Shown here piece by piece: positions 8,579 through 18,497 of a DNA stretch of 64,000 nucleotides. The stretch lies in NCBI GenBank assembly GCA_040399965.1, contig JBBARD010000002.1:11342-75341 (forward strand). Reading direction: 5' to 3'. A program made the translations under genes and the position numbers. The DNA comes from Methylocystis sp040399965. GTDB lineage: Bacteria > Pseudomonadota > Alphaproteobacteria > Rhizobiales > Beijerinckiaceae. Numbering within the stretch: position 1 is the first letter of the stretch; the number at the start of each line of letters is the position of its first letter. The notes under the pieces are model-generated. The model was not told the DNA's origin. It did not search any database and saw only the letters and a program-made list of their open reading frames with translations.

Positions 8579-9690
8579 CCCTGTCTCCGTTCCAGATCGC
8601 GTCCTGCTGCAACGCCGAGGACAACGTCCGCCAGACGTTCGGCGGCGTCGGCGACGCCGACGCTTTTCGCCGCCTGAGCGCGACGGGCCAGTTCTTGCGG
8701 CGCCGCGAGCCATTCGGCAAGACGCCCGGCAAGAAAAGCAGGGGTAAAATCGCTTTGCCGAACGGTTTCGGCGGCTCCAGCCTCGGAGAGAAAGGCCGCA
8801 TTCGAGGCCTGATCCTGATCGAGCGCATGCGGAAGCGGAACAAGCAAAGCCGGTCGACCGATCACCGCCAGTTCCGACACTGTCGAGGCGCCGGCGCGGG
8901 CGATCACAACATGCGCCGCGGCGATGCGCGCCGGCAAATCGGCGAAGAAGGCGGCGATCTCGGCCTCAACGCCCATGGCGGCGTACGCCGCCCGAACGCG
9001 TTCGCCATCCTCGGCGCGCGCCTGCTGAACGATTCGTAGACGCGAGCGAAGTTCTGGCTGCAAAGCCGCAACCGCCTCCGGCACGATATCCGACATAACC
9101 CTGGCCCCTTGCGAGCCGCCGGTGACCAGTAAACGTAAAACGCCTCCTTCAAAATCCGGGTAGGGTTGCCCGGCCGCAGCCAGAACGCTCGGCCGCACCG
9201 GGTTGCCGGTGACGACGACCCTGGGCTGCAAGGCCGGGGGCACACGAAGATTGGGCAGGCCTGCGGCGATTTTATCGACACGGCCAGAAAGAAAACGGTT
9301 CGCCATGCCCATGACGCCGTTCGTTTCGTGCAGCACTGTCGGAATGCGCAGGAAATTCGCGGCCAGCAACGGCGGCACGGTCGGATAGCCGCCAAAACCA
9401 ATGACCGCGCGCGGCTGGGCTTTGCGCAGCAGGACCACCGCCTGCGCCGCGCCTCTCGCCAACTGGGCGACGGCGACGGCCCGCGCAAGGAGATTGCCGC
9501 CACGCGGCGTCGCCGACGGTAGGATATGTTTGGCGCGGGCTGGAAAGTCCGCGCCATAGCGCAAGGCGCGATCATCCGTAACAAGTTCAACCGAGGCGCC
9601 CCGAGCCGTCAATGCATGCGCGAGAGCCTCGGCCGGGAACAGATGGCCGCCGGTGCCGCCCCCGGCAAGGAAAATCGGTTTGTCGTTCAT
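8575..9690 (-). CDS. murG: Lipid II synthase MurG (GlcNAc transferase)
   Basis: MurG transfers GlcNAc from UDP-GlcNAc to lipid I at the inner face of the membrane, making lipid II. The 371 residues are a GT28 two-Rossmann-fold protein. The N-terminal glycine loop FLAGGGTGGHLFPAEALA is followed by HETNGVMGMANR near residue 125, LLVTGGSQGARVMSD near residue 190 and the donor-binding AHVVIARAGASTVSELAVIG near residue 260. It starts one base after the ftsW stop. Confidence 0.96.
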   Translation of the reverse strand: MNDKPIFLAGGGTGGHLFPAEALAHALTARGASVELVTDDRALRYGADFPARAKHILPSATPRGGNLLARAVAVAQLARGAAQAVVLLRKAQPRAVIGFGGYPTVPPLLAANFLRIPTVLHETNGVMGMANRFLSGRVDKIAAGLPNLRVPPALQPRVVVTGNPVRPSVLAAAGQPYPDFEGGVLRLLVTGGSQGARVMSDIVPEAVAALQPELRSRLRIVQQARAEDGERVRAAYAAMGVEAEIAAFFADLPARIAAAHVVIARAGASTVSELAVIGRPALLVPLPHALDQDQASNAAFLSEAGAAETVRQSDFTPAFLAGRLAEWLAAPQELARRAQAAKSVGVADAAERLADVVLGVAAGRDLERRQG

Positions 9691-9691
9691 G

Positions 9692-10852
9692 TCAGGCCGC
9701 CGCCGGTTGCGGCATGCCCGCCGTCGCGACCTGCGTCAAAACCCGCGTCCGGGGTCGCCGGCGCGTCACCGCCAGCAGGAAGCCCATACCCAGCGACAGC
9801 GAGATCAGGGACGAGCCGCCATAAGAGACGAACGGCAGGGTCATGCCTTTCGCCGGCATGAGATGCACATTCACCGCCATGTTGATCAGGCTTTGCAGAC
9901 CAAACAGCATGACAAGCCCTGCGGTCGCAAAACGACAAAAGGGATCCTCGTTACGCGCCGCAGAAAGCAGGCCGCGCAAGACAATGAATGCGAAGACGCA
10001 AGCGAGCGCGATGCAGACGATCACGCCAAACTCCTCGCCGATCACGGCGAAAATAAAATCAGTGTGAGAATCCGGCAGGATGCGCTTCACCGTGCCCTCG
10101 CCCGGTCCCTTGCCGAGCCAGGAGCCGGCGATGAAACTCTCGAGCGCCGTCTCGGACTGAAAGTCCCCCGGCACGCCGGCGACCGATGGCGGCGGCTGAA
10201 GGAAGGTCTCGATGCGCGCATGAACGTGCGGCACGAACTTGTAGGCCAGCAGGGCGCCGACGAAGGCCAGTCCGCCAAGACCCACCACCCACAGCAGATG
10301 CAGGCCCGCCATGAAAAACAGCGCGCCCCAGACCAGACTGATCAGCATGGTCTGACCGAAATCAGGCTGCAGGACGAGCGGAGCGATCGTCAGCGGAAAA
10401 AGCAGGAGCGCGAGGAAATTGCCCGGGACGTCCTTGCGTCGCGCGCCTTCCGAAAAGGCCCAGGCGACGACGACGATGAAGGAAGGCTTGAGAAACTCGG
10501 ACGGCTGCACGCCAAACAACCAGCGACGCGCGCCCTTGACCTCCTGGCCGAAGAACAGCGTAGCGATGACAAGCGCCAGAGACAGGACGAAAACGATAAG
10601 GGCGACGCGTCGCACATGACGCGGCGAGAGGAAGGAGGCGCCGATCATCACCGCCAGAGCCGGCAGCAAATAGGCGACCTGGCGATTGACAAAATGGAAC
10701 GTCGCCAGATGCAGGCGCTCGGCAACCGGCGGACTGCCAGCCATCGAGAACACCAGTCCGCAGACGATGAGCAAAGAGATCGCAGACAACAGCCAGCGAT
10801 CAATCGTCCATGCCCAATCGGAAAAAGCCGTTCGTTCCGCGCGTGAAATCAT
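9692..10852 (-). CDS. ftsW: Peptidoglycan glycosyltransferase FtsW
   Basis: FtsW is the SEDS-family polymerase that works with FtsI to make septal murein. The 386 residues are almost wholly hydrophobic, with about ten membrane segments. Typical SEDS motifs are GARRWL (near residue 115), LQPDFGQTMLI (near residue 165), and the C-terminal MPAKGMTLPFVSYGGSSLIS. Stop and start codons overlap those of murD upstream (4 bp), and murG starts one base after the stop. Confidence 0.95.
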   Translation of the reverse strand: MISRAERTAFSDWAWTIDRWLLSAISLLIVCGLVFSMAGSPPVAERLHLATFHFVNRQVAYLLPALAVMIGASFLSPRHVRRVALIVFVLSLALVIATLFFGQEVKGARRWLFGVQPSEFLKPSFIVVVAWAFSEGARRKDVPGNFLALLLFPLTIAPLVLQPDFGQTMLISLVWGALFFMAGLHLLWVVGLGGLAFVGALLAYKFVPHVHARIETFLQPPPSVAGVPGDFQSETALESFIAGSWLGKGPGEGTVKRILPDSHTDFIFAVIGEEFGVIVCIALACVFAFIVLRGLLSAARNEDPFCRFATAGLVMLFGLQSLINMAVNVHLMPAKGMTLPFVSYGGSSLISLSLGMGFLLAVTRRRPRTRVLTQVATAGMPQPAAA

Positions 10853-12288
10853 GACTTACCCCCTCCCCGCGCCGCAAGAACGGCTGGCAATCCCTGCACA
10901 AGGCTACGAAAGGCGTCGCCGCGCGCCTCGAAATTGGCGAACTGGTCGTAGGAGGCGCAGGCAGGCGATAACAACACGACAGGCGTCGCCGCATCGCCCT
11001 CCAGCGCGTCGCAGGCGGCGCGCGTCGTCGCAACATCAAGCGTCTCGCAGCGCTCGTAGGGCAAGGCGCCGTCGAGCGCGCCGGCGAACTCATCGCTCGC
11101 TGCGCCGATCAGATAGGCCTTGCGTATGCGTGGAAAATAACCGCGCAACGGTTCGAGGCCGCCTTCTTTGGCCTTCCCGCCAACAATCCAGTAGATGTCC
11201 GTAAAACTGGCCAGCGCCTTTTCCGCCGCATCGGCGTTCGTCGCCTTGGAGTCGTTGACGAACAACGTCCGGTCGATGCGACCGACTTCCTCCATGCGAT
11301 GGGGCAGGCCAGGGAAGCTGATCAGACCCCGCGCGATTTCATCGTCCTCAAGGCTGCATTCCCAGGCCGCCGCACATGCAAAGGCGGCGTTTTGCGCATT
11401 ATGCGCGCCACGCAAGGCGCGCGCGCCCTCAAGCCTGGCGATCAACTCGGCCTCCTCCGGCGCATGCCCTTCCTCGCGGAAGTAGATCGCGCCGCGTTCG
11501 ACGTAAAACCCCCAGTCGAGCGAGCGGCTGGCCGATACGGGCATGACGCGCCTGTCTTCCGCCGGATTGGCGGCGAGGCGTTCGACGAGGCGCGCGCCGA
11601 TGGCATGCGTGTAAGTATCGTCGACGCCAACCAGCGCAACCTCGGCGCCGGCGACAAGCCGCTCCTTGACGGCGGCGTAATTCGCCATTGCGCCGTGTCG
11701 ATCAAGATGATCCGGCGTGAGATTAATCAACACGCCGATGGTCGGCTTCAGCGACGGCGCCAGATCGATCTGGAAAGAGGAACATTCGATCACATGAATG
11801 CGCGTCTCGGAGGGCGGCTCCAGATCGAGGATCGGCACGCCGATGTTGCCGCCCAACTGCACATCGCGGCCGGCCTCCCGCAAAATATGCGCGATCAGCG
11901 CCGTCGTCGTCGATTTGCCGTTGGTGCCCGTGATGGCGACAAGCGGCGCGCCGGGCGCAAGCGCGGCGCGCTCGCGACAAAAAAGCTCGATGTCGCCGAT
12001 GATTTCAACGCCCGCCGCCCGCGCGCGTTGCGCCGTCCAATGCGGTTCAGGATGGGTCAGCGGCACGCCTGGCGAAAGGATGAAAGCATCGAATTGCGAC
12101 CAGTCGCTACGCGCAAGATCCTCGAGAGGCACGCCTTGCGCGACCGCCTTGAGCCGACCGGCCTCGCCATCATCCCACGCGCGCACATGCGCGCCGCCGG
12201 CGATCAGCGCGCGCGCGGTTGATAAACCCGAGCCGCCCAGACCGAAGAGGGCGACCGTCTTGCCTCTGAAGGTCGTGACCGGAGTCAT
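10849..12288 (-). CDS. murD: UDP-N-acetylmuramoylalanine--D-glutamate ligase
   Basis: MurD adds D-glutamate to UDP-MurNAc-L-Ala. The 479 residues have an N-terminal Rossmann fold (KTVALFGLGGSGLSTARALI), the ATP P-loop AITGTNGKSTTTALIAHIL near residue 118, the central Mur-ligase motif HNAQNAAFA near residue 295 and FVNDSKATNADAAEKAL near residue 340. It starts five bases after mraY ends and overlaps ftsW by 4 bp. Confidence 0.96.
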   Translation of the reverse strand: MTPVTTFRGKTVALFGLGGSGLSTARALIAGGAHVRAWDDGEAGRLKAVAQGVPLEDLARSDWSQFDAFILSPGVPLTHPEPHWTAQRARAAGVEIIGDIELFCRERAALAPGAPLVAITGTNGKSTTTALIAHILREAGRDVQLGGNIGVPILDLEPPSETRIHVIECSSFQIDLAPSLKPTIGVLINLTPDHLDRHGAMANYAAVKERLVAGAEVALVGVDDTYTHAIGARLVERLAANPAEDRRVMPVSASRSLDWGFYVERGAIYFREEGHAPEEAELIARLEGARALRGAHNAQNAAFACAAAWECSLEDDEIARGLISFPGLPHRMEEVGRIDRTLFVNDSKATNADAAEKALASFTDIYWIVGGKAKEGGLEPLRGYFPRIRKAYLIGAASDEFAGALDGALPYERCETLDVATTRAACDALEGDAATPVVLLSPACASYDQFANFEARGDAFRSLVQGLPAVLAARGGGKS

Positions 12289-12292
12289 GCTC

Positions 12293-13375
12293 TTACCTCA
12301 GTTTCAGCGTTGAGAGGCCGGTGAGGGCGAGGACAAAGGCGATGATCCAGAAACGGATGACGATTTGCGGCTCTTTCCAGCCTTTCTGCTCGAAATGATG
12401 ATGGATCGGCGCCATGAGAAAAATGCGTTTGCCGGTGAGCTTGAAATAAATCACCTGAATGATCACCGAAGCGCCTTCGACGACGAAAAGGCCGCCGACG
12501 ATCACCAGCACGAACTCCTGCTTCACCGCCACCGCGACGGCGCCGAGCAGGCCGCCGATCGCCAGCGATCCCGTATCTCCCATGAAAATTTGCGCCGGCG
12601 GCGCGTTGAACCACAGGAACCCTAATCCTGCTCCGATGAATGCGGCGCACAGTATCGTCAGTTCGCCGACGCCCGCGACATGATTGACGCCGAGGTAATT
12701 GGAGAAGATCGAGTTGCCGACGAGATAGGCGAACAGCGCGAAAGCGCCGACTGCGATCATCGACGGCACAATGGCCAGACCGTCCAGACCATCGGTCAGA
12801 TTGACGCAATTGCCGGCCGCGACGATGACAAAGGCGCCGAAGACCAGAAACCATGGGCCCAGAGCGCCGACATAGCCCTTGACCATCGGCAGGGCGATTT
12901 TCGACATGTCGTCGCCGCCTACGATCATGAGCAGATAGCAGGCGACGCCGGCAACGACGAATTCGAAGGCCAGTCGGGCGAGGCCGGAAAACCCTGCATG
13001 GGATTGTTTCGTAACCTTGAGGTAATCGTCGTAGAAACCGATCGATCCAAAAGCTGCGGTGACGAAAAGCACGATCCAGACATAGTAGTTGCGCAAATTC
13101 GCCCAAAGCAATGTTGCGACGAAAAGCCCCGACAGGATCATCAGACCGCCCATCGTCGGCGTGCCTTTTTTGGTCAGCAGATGCGAGGCGGGTCCGTCCT
13201 CGCGGATCGGCTGCCCCTTGCCCTGCTTGAGACGCAAGGAGTCAATGATGCCCGGGCCGAAAAAAAACACGAAGAACAGCGCCGTCGCCGCCGCCATTGC
13301 GGCGCGGAAGGTGATGTAGCGGAAGATGTTCAACGGACTGAACAGATAGGCGAAGTCCGCAAGTAACGTCAGCAT
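12293..13375 (-). CDS. mraY: Phospho-N-acetylmuramoyl-pentapeptide transferase
   Basis: MraY moves phospho-MurNAc-pentapeptide onto undecaprenyl phosphate, giving lipid I. It is an integral membrane enzyme of 360 residues with about ten helices. The diagnostic features are the KKGTPTMGGLMIL segment near residue 68, the acidic GFYDDYLKV motif near residue 112, the NLTDGLDGLA catalytic motif near residue 195 and the APIHHHFE histidine motif near residue 325. It lies ten bases downstream of murF. Confidence 0.97.
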   Translation of the reverse strand: MLTLLADFAYLFSPLNIFRYITFRAAMAAATALFFVFFFGPGIIDSLRLKQGKGQPIREDGPASHLLTKKGTPTMGGLMILSGLFVATLLWANLRNYYVWIVLFVTAAFGSIGFYDDYLKVTKQSHAGFSGLARLAFEFVVAGVACYLLMIVGGDDMSKIALPMVKGYVGALGPWFLVFGAFVIVAAGNCVNLTDGLDGLAIVPSMIAVGAFALFAYLVGNSIFSNYLGVNHVAGVGELTILCAAFIGAGLGFLWFNAPPAQIFMGDTGSLAIGGLLGAVAVAVKQEFVLVIVGGLFVVEGASVIIQVIYFKLTGKRIFLMAPIHHHFEQKGWKEPQIVIRFWIIAFVLALTGLSTLKLR

Positions 13376-13385
13376 ACCGGTTTCC

Positions 13386-14804
13386 TCAGTTCGCCGTCGC
13401 CGGCGCGTATTTCTGCTTCAGGGCGGCGACGATCCGGGTCATGCGCGAGCCGTTGGAGCCTTTCACCATCACCGCATCGCCCGGGCGAACAGCCTCCAGA
13501 ACGACATCCTCCAGTTCGAGAGCGCTGCGACGGTGCGCCCCGCGCATGGTTTCCGGGATGGCGTAGAACAAATGCGACATCAATGGCCCGGCGGTAAACA
13601 ATTGATCGATGCGAGCGGCGACGAGATCGGGCGCGAGGGCCGCATGGAGTTCCGCGCCCTCCGGGCCCAGTTCGAGCATATCGCCAAGGACCACAACCCG
13701 CCGGCCGCCCGGACCGGGCTCGACGGCGCCCAGTTGTTCGACGGCGGCGCGGAGCGAGGTCGGGTTGGCGTTGTAGCTTTCATCGATCAGGGTGAAGTTT
13801 CCCAGCGGCGTCTCGACCACTTCACGCTGGCCGCGCCCGGAGGGCGGCGAGAAGGTCGCCAGCGTCGCCGCCGCCTTTTCGACATTGAGCCCGAAAACAG
13901 CGGCGACGAGCAGACCGGCAAGCGAATTGAGCGCGATATGCCTGCCCGGCGCGCCGATCACATATTCGATGCGAGCGCCAAGAATTTCGGCCTCGACGGC
14001 GGCCGCCTCGCCAATGGCGCGATAAGACAACAGACGCCCCTCGGCGCCCTTTTCGCCAAAGGTGAAAATATGTCCGGCGCCGGGCGTCGCTGCCGCGATC
14101 AAGCGATCGGTATGCGCGTCGTCGGCGTTGACGATGGCGACGCCGCCCTGTTCAAGTCCGGAAAAGATTTCAGCCTTTGCATCGGCGATCGCGCTAACCG
14201 AGTCGAAGTTTTCGAGGTGTACGGCCGCGACCCGCGTCACCACGGCGACATGCGGCCGAACCTGGGGAGCGAGCGCCGCAATTTCTCCGGCATGGTTCAT
14301 GCCGATTTCGAAAACGCCATAGACGGCGGACTCCGGCATGCGCGCCAAGGTCAACGGTACGCCCCAGTGATTGTTGTAAGAGGCGATCGAGGCGTGAGTC
14401 TCGCCAAAATGCGACAGCATCAGCCGGGTCATTTCCTTGGTCGAGGTCTTGCCGACAGAGCCCGTGATGGCGGCGATGTAGGCGCGGCTGCGCGCGCGGG
14501 CGCGCTGGCCCAACAATTCGAGGGACTGCTGTACATCGCGCACAACGAATAAAGGGCCGTAACCGTAGAAGTCGTCGGCGTGCGCTTCGTCGATGACGAC
14601 GGCGGCGGCGCCTTTCTCCAACGCAGCGTGCGCAAATTCATGGCCATCGCGCGCATCGCCGCGAATGGCGAAAAACAAATCTCCCTTGTGCAGGGTGCGC
14701 GTATCGATCGAGACGCCGGAGGCCTCACGGGGAAGTCCGCCGCTCACCCGGGCGCGAAGGGCGCCAACCAGCGCCAGACCTGACCACAAGGGTTCCCGAC
14801 TCAT
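13386..14804 (-). CDS. murF: UDP-MurNAc-tripeptide--D-alanyl-D-alanine ligase
   Basis: MurF adds the D-Ala-D-Ala dipeptide, product of DdlB from the same operon, to complete the pentapeptide. The 472 residues have the N-terminal VSIDTRTLHKGDLFFAIRGD segment, the ATP P-loop AITGSVGKTSTKEMTRLML near residue 115 and the LIDESYNANPTSLRAAV motif near residue 320. The start overlaps the murE stop by 4 bp (ATGA). Confidence 0.96.
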   Translation of the reverse strand: MSREPLWSGLALVGALRARVSGGLPREASGVSIDTRTLHKGDLFFAIRGDARDGHEFAHAALEKGAAAVVIDEAHADDFYGYGPLFVVRDVQQSLELLGQRARARSRAYIAAITGSVGKTSTKEMTRLMLSHFGETHASIASYNNHWGVPLTLARMPESAVYGVFEIGMNHAGEIAALAPQVRPHVAVVTRVAAVHLENFDSVSAIADAKAEIFSGLEQGGVAIVNADDAHTDRLIAAATPGAGHIFTFGEKGAEGRLLSYRAIGEAAAVEAEILGARIEYVIGAPGRHIALNSLAGLLVAAVFGLNVEKAAATLATFSPPSGRGQREVVETPLGNFTLIDESYNANPTSLRAAVEQLGAVEPGPGGRRVVVLGDMLELGPEGAELHAALAPDLVAARIDQLFTAGPLMSHLFYAIPETMRGAHRRSALELEDVVLEAVRPGDAVMVKGSNGSRMTRIVAALKQKYAPATAN

Positions 14805-16255
14805 GAGCGAATCTCCTGTAGGGCCTGCGCAACGGCTTCGTGGTCCGAAAAAGGCAAAACCTGATCGCCGACAATCTGGCCGGTTTCATGACCTTTGCCG
14901 GCCACGATCAGCGCGTCGCCGGGGCGCAATTCGGCCACTGCGGCGACGATAGCGGCGCGGCGGTCGCCGATCTCGCGAAGGTCGACCCCGCCGGCGCTTC
15001 TGGCGCCCGCGATAATTGCGCCGCGAATCGTCGCCGGCGTCTCGCTACGCGGATTGTCGTCCGTGACGATGACGATGTCCGCGCCGCGCGCCGCAATCTC
15101 GCCCATCAGCGGGCGCTTGCCGCGATCGCGGTCGCCGCCGCAACCAAAGACGACGATCAATCGCCCGGACGTCAGGGGTCGCAGCGTCGCAAGCGCCTTC
15201 TCCAGCGCGTCGGGCTTGTGCGCGTAATCCACAAAGATCGGCGCGCCATGGCTTGCGCCGACGCGCTCCAGGCGTCCCGGGGCGCCTTCGAGGCGCGCCA
15301 GCGCCGCAAAGACCAGCGCCGGTTCGTCCCCGCTGGCGATGGCGAGACCTGCGGCGACCAGCGCGTTCGAGACCTGAAAGGCGCCAGCGAGCGGCAAGAC
15401 GAAATCGTAGTCGATTCCTGCGTGACGCACGGCGACGCTCGTGGAGTCGACGGCGGGCGACGCGCCACGCAATGTGATCGCCGACCCTCTTTGGCCGACA
15501 TCCACAACCTTCAATCCGCGCGAGCGGCAAACATCGATGACACGACCGGCGACGTCGCTGTCGGCGTCGATCACCGATGTCCGACCCGGCGCGAGCAGGG
15601 TGTCGAAGAGACGCATTTTGGCGGCGAAATACTCCGCCATGTCGCGATGATGATCGAGATGATCGCGCGAGAAATTGGTGAACCCGGCAGCGACAAGACG
15701 CACGCCGTCGAGACGTCTTTGGTCGATCCCCAACGACGACGCCTCCATCGCCAGATGGGTGACGCCGCGCGCGGCGAGATCGTTAAGAGTTTTGTGGAGA
15801 TCAACCGGACCCGGCGTGGTCAGGGCGCCGTAATGCGCGCCGCCGGGATCGACGACGCCAACCGTTCCAAGCGACGCCGCAGCATGGCCGCAATCGCGCC
15901 AGATCTGGCGCAAAAAAGCGACGACAGAGGTTTTGCCGCTGGTGCCGGTGATAGCGACGATCGTTTGCGGCTGAAGCGGATAGAACCGCGCCGCCGAATG
16001 CGCAAGCGCAGCGCGCACGTCATCAACAAGGACAAGCGGTAAACCGCAATCTGCGCGACGCGAGGCGACGACTGCTCGAGCGCCTCGCGTCCTTGCATCA
16101 TCAACATAGGACAGGCCATCGCCGGCATGACCGGGAATGGCGAAAAAAACGTCGCCTGGACGTATGGCGCGACTGTCGGCGGACAAGCCCTTGATCTCGA
16201 TCGCGCCCAGCGCAGGATCGAGTTCGATCGGCGAAAGAAGATCGGCAAGACGCAT
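14801..16255 (-). CDS. murE: UDP-MurNAc-L-Ala-D-Glu--meso-diaminopimelate ligase
   Basis: MurE adds the third residue of the stem peptide. The 484 residues contain the N-terminal GLSADSRAIRPGDVFFAIPG segment, the P-loop ITGTSGKTSVVAFL near residue 107 and the specificity motif DDNPRSE near residue 405. DNPR is the signature of enzymes that use meso-diaminopimelate rather than lysine, which predicts Gram-negative type murein. The ATG overlaps the ftsI stop by one base (TGATG). Confidence 0.96.
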   Translation of the reverse strand: MRLADLLSPIELDPALGAIEIKGLSADSRAIRPGDVFFAIPGHAGDGLSYVDDARTRGARAVVASRRADCGLPLVLVDDVRAALAHSAARFYPLQPQTIVAITGTSGKTSVVAFLRQIWRDCGHAAASLGTVGVVDPGGAHYGALTTPGPVDLHKTLNDLAARGVTHLAMEASSLGIDQRRLDGVRLVAAGFTNFSRDHLDHHRDMAEYFAAKMRLFDTLLAPGRTSVIDADSDVAGRVIDVCRSRGLKVVDVGQRGSAITLRGASPAVDSTSVAVRHAGIDYDFVLPLAGAFQVSNALVAAGLAIASGDEPALVFAALARLEGAPGRLERVGASHGAPIFVDYAHKPDALEKALATLRPLTSGRLIVVFGCGGDRDRGKRPLMGEIAARGADIVIVTDDNPRSETPATIRGAIIAGARSAGGVDLREIGDRRAAIVAAVAELRPGDALIVAGKGHETGQIVGDQVLPFSDHEAVAQALQEIRS

Positions 16256-18054
16256 CAGTGGCCGTGACCTCCGGTCGCCGGAGCATTGGCCATACCGTAG
16301 CCAAGCTTCGCCAGCAGCGGGAATGGCTGATGCGGGGGATCGAAGCGCGGCGCCAGACCGAGAATCGGCCCGACGCGCTGGATGATTTCGCCGGTCACAT
16401 GTCCGGAATTGTAGGCGGCGGTGGCGTAACCGCCGGTTTCCGGCAGGCCCTGCGGTTCGTCCATGATTGTCAGGAACAGATATTTCGGTTGATCGGCGGG
16501 CGCCACCGCCATGAAGGTCGTGAACAGGCGATTTTTGCTGTAACGACCGCCGATGACTTTCTCGGCCGTGCCGGTTTTGCCGCCGACGAAATAACCGTCG
16601 ATATCGACCTTCTTCGCCGTGCCGATTTCGGCGTTGAGCCGCATAAGATAACGCATCGCCTCGCTGGTTTCAGGTTTGATCACCTGCTCGGCGCTCCGCC
16701 GGGCGTCCGCCTCGCTTCGCTTGATAAAGGTTGGGGTCATGAGGTAACCGCCGTTCATCAAGGCGCCCACCGCCATCATCGCCTGCAGGGGCGCGACGGC
16801 GAGGCCATGACCGAAGGCGATAGTCATGGTGTTAAGTTCGCTCCAGTTCTTCGGATAAAGCGGCTCGGCGCTCTCGGGCAACTCCGTGCGCATCCGGGAT
16901 AGTTGTCCCATTTTGCGCAGGAATGTCTTATGTTTCTCGACGCCCTGCCCCATGGCCATGCGCGCCGTACCGATGTTCGACGAATAAGTGAAGACCTCAG
17001 GCACCGTCAAAGCGCGGTTTTGCGCATGATAATCATGGATCTTGAATCGGCCAAAGGAGAGCGCGCCGCGCGCGTCGAGCTGCGAGTTCAGATTGATCTT
17101 GCCGGAATCGAGCGCCATGGCGATGGTCAGCGCCTTGAATGTAGAGCCCATCTCATAGACCCCGACGTTCATGCGGTTGATGTGCAGCGGATCGAGCGCA
17201 TCGGTCGGCTTGTTGGGATCGTAGTCGGGCAGGGAGGCGAGCGCGATCACTTCCCCGGTGTTCACATCCATGATCGCCGCGGCGCCGGCTTTGGCCTTGA
17301 AGTGTTCTACGCCCTTGTTCAGTTCGTCCCGCAACGCATGTGTGGCCCGGATATCCAGCGACAGATTGATCGGCTTCAAATCTTCCGGCGTCGCGGCGAA
17401 ACCCATCGTATGAAGATCGGCCAACCCCTGCCCGTCGATGTATTTTTCGATGCCGGCGATGCCGGCGTTGTCGATGTTCGCGAAGCCCAGGACATGCGCG
17501 CCAATCGGTCCATTGGGGTATACGCGCTTGTTTTCGGCGATCAACCCGACTCCCGGCAGCCCGAGGTGAAACACCTCGTCGCGCTGATGAGGCGTCACCT
17601 CGCGCTTGACCCAAACGAAGCCCTTTTTCGTGGCCAGACGATTGCGCAGCTCCAGCGCGTTGACATCGGGCAGAACGGCAGTGAGCAATTCGGTGGCTTC
17701 GTCCTTGTCGATCAGCTTGCGCGGCTCGGCGAACACCGACATGACCTTCACGTCGCTGGCCAACACCTCGCCGTTGCGATCGAGAATATCAGGTCTTGAC
17801 GCCGACACCGCTTTCGCGGCCGCATGCTGTCCGGTGCCGGGATCAGGACGAAAACCCAGATAGATCAGCTTGCCGCAGACCAATCCATAGAGGGCGAAAA
17901 ACCCCAGCGCGGCGATTCGCATGCGCGAGGGACTTTTATCAATCCCCGTCGAGAACATGTCGCGCATCAACCCCTGCCAGGCGGCTGGTTTTTGCGCCGG
18001 CGTGGTGGCGGGCGCAGCGGGATCGTGGAGGGGATCTCTGGATTCGTGCATCAT
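16255..18054 (-). CDS. ftsI: Penicillin-binding protein 3 / FtsI transpeptidase
   Basis: FtsI is the class B transpeptidase of the septum. The 599 residues have a cytoplasmic N-terminus, one membrane anchor (about residues 47-67), a dimerisation/pedestal domain (SRPDILDRNGEVLASDVKVM) and a transpeptidase domain. The three catalytic motifs are visible: STFK (serine nucleophile, near residue 304), SSN (near residue 357) and KTG (near residue 495). It is overlapped by ftsL upstream and murE downstream. Confidence 0.96.
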   Translation of the reverse strand: MMHESRDPLHDPAAPATTPAQKPAAWQGLMRDMFSTGIDKSPSRMRIAALGFFALYGLVCGKLIYLGFRPDPGTGQHAAAKAVSASRPDILDRNGEVLASDVKVMSVFAEPRKLIDKDEATELLTAVLPDVNALELRNRLATKKGFVWVKREVTPHQRDEVFHLGLPGVGLIAENKRVYPNGPIGAHVLGFANIDNAGIAGIEKYIDGQGLADLHTMGFAATPEDLKPINLSLDIRATHALRDELNKGVEHFKAKAGAAAIMDVNTGEVIALASLPDYDPNKPTDALDPLHINRMNVGVYEMGSTFKALTIAMALDSGKINLNSQLDARGALSFGRFKIHDYHAQNRALTVPEVFTYSSNIGTARMAMGQGVEKHKTFLRKMGQLSRMRTELPESAEPLYPKNWSELNTMTIAFGHGLAVAPLQAMMAVGALMNGGYLMTPTFIKRSEADARRSAEQVIKPETSEAMRYLMRLNAEIGTAKKVDIDGYFVGGKTGTAEKVIGGRYSKNRLFTTFMAVAPADQPKYLFLTIMDEPQGLPETGGYATAAYNSGHVTGEIIQRVGPILGLAPRFDPPHQPFPLLAKLGYGMANAPATGGHGH

Positions 18055-18497
18055 GGTTTCTGGCGCTTCCGGGTGGAGGCTGTTGATAGCGCGGGGTCAG
18101 GCTTCGCAGCGGATTTCGGCGCGGTTTTGGGAATGGAGCCGGTAATATCGGTGGCGGAAGACTCGCCTGCGCCGAGGCCCATCGCGTCCAGCTTGCCGGC
18201 GATGGCGTCGCCATGCGCGGCGCGTTCCGGAATTGACGTCACTGTAACAATTTGCGGAACCTGAAGCGAAGCAAGTTCCGGCAAATATTGATCCGCGAGC
18301 TGCTGCAAACGTTCGGGACGCGTCATATAGGCCCACTCTGCGCGCAACACCGCAATCGCGTCGCGCTCGGCTTTGATCTCGATTTTGGTTTTGGCGATCT
18401 GTTCGTAGCGATAGGCCGTCTGGTATTTGATGGTGTAGGCGTAGACCGCCGAAGTGATCAGCAAAACTACGGCGAGGATGTTGAACAAACGCAACAT
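18051..18497 (-). CDS. ftsL: Cell division protein FtsL-like
   Basis: A 148-residue protein with a single N-terminal membrane helix (MLRLFNILAVVLLITSAVYA) followed by a short coiled-coil-like stretch and ERLQQLADQYLPEL, the usual architecture of FtsL in Alphaproteobacteria. FtsL forms the FtsQLB complex that activates FtsWI. The C-terminal 60 residues are low-complexity. The call rests on topology and on position between rsmH and ftsI. It overlaps both neighbours by 1-4 bp. Confidence 0.87.
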   Translation of the reverse strand: MLRLFNILAVVLLITSAVYAYTIKYQTAYRYEQIAKTKIEIKAERDAIAVLRAEWAYMTRPERLQQLADQYLPELASLQVPQIVTVTSIPERAAHGDAIAGKLDAMGLGAGESSATDITGSIPKTAPKSAAKPDPALSTASTRKRQKP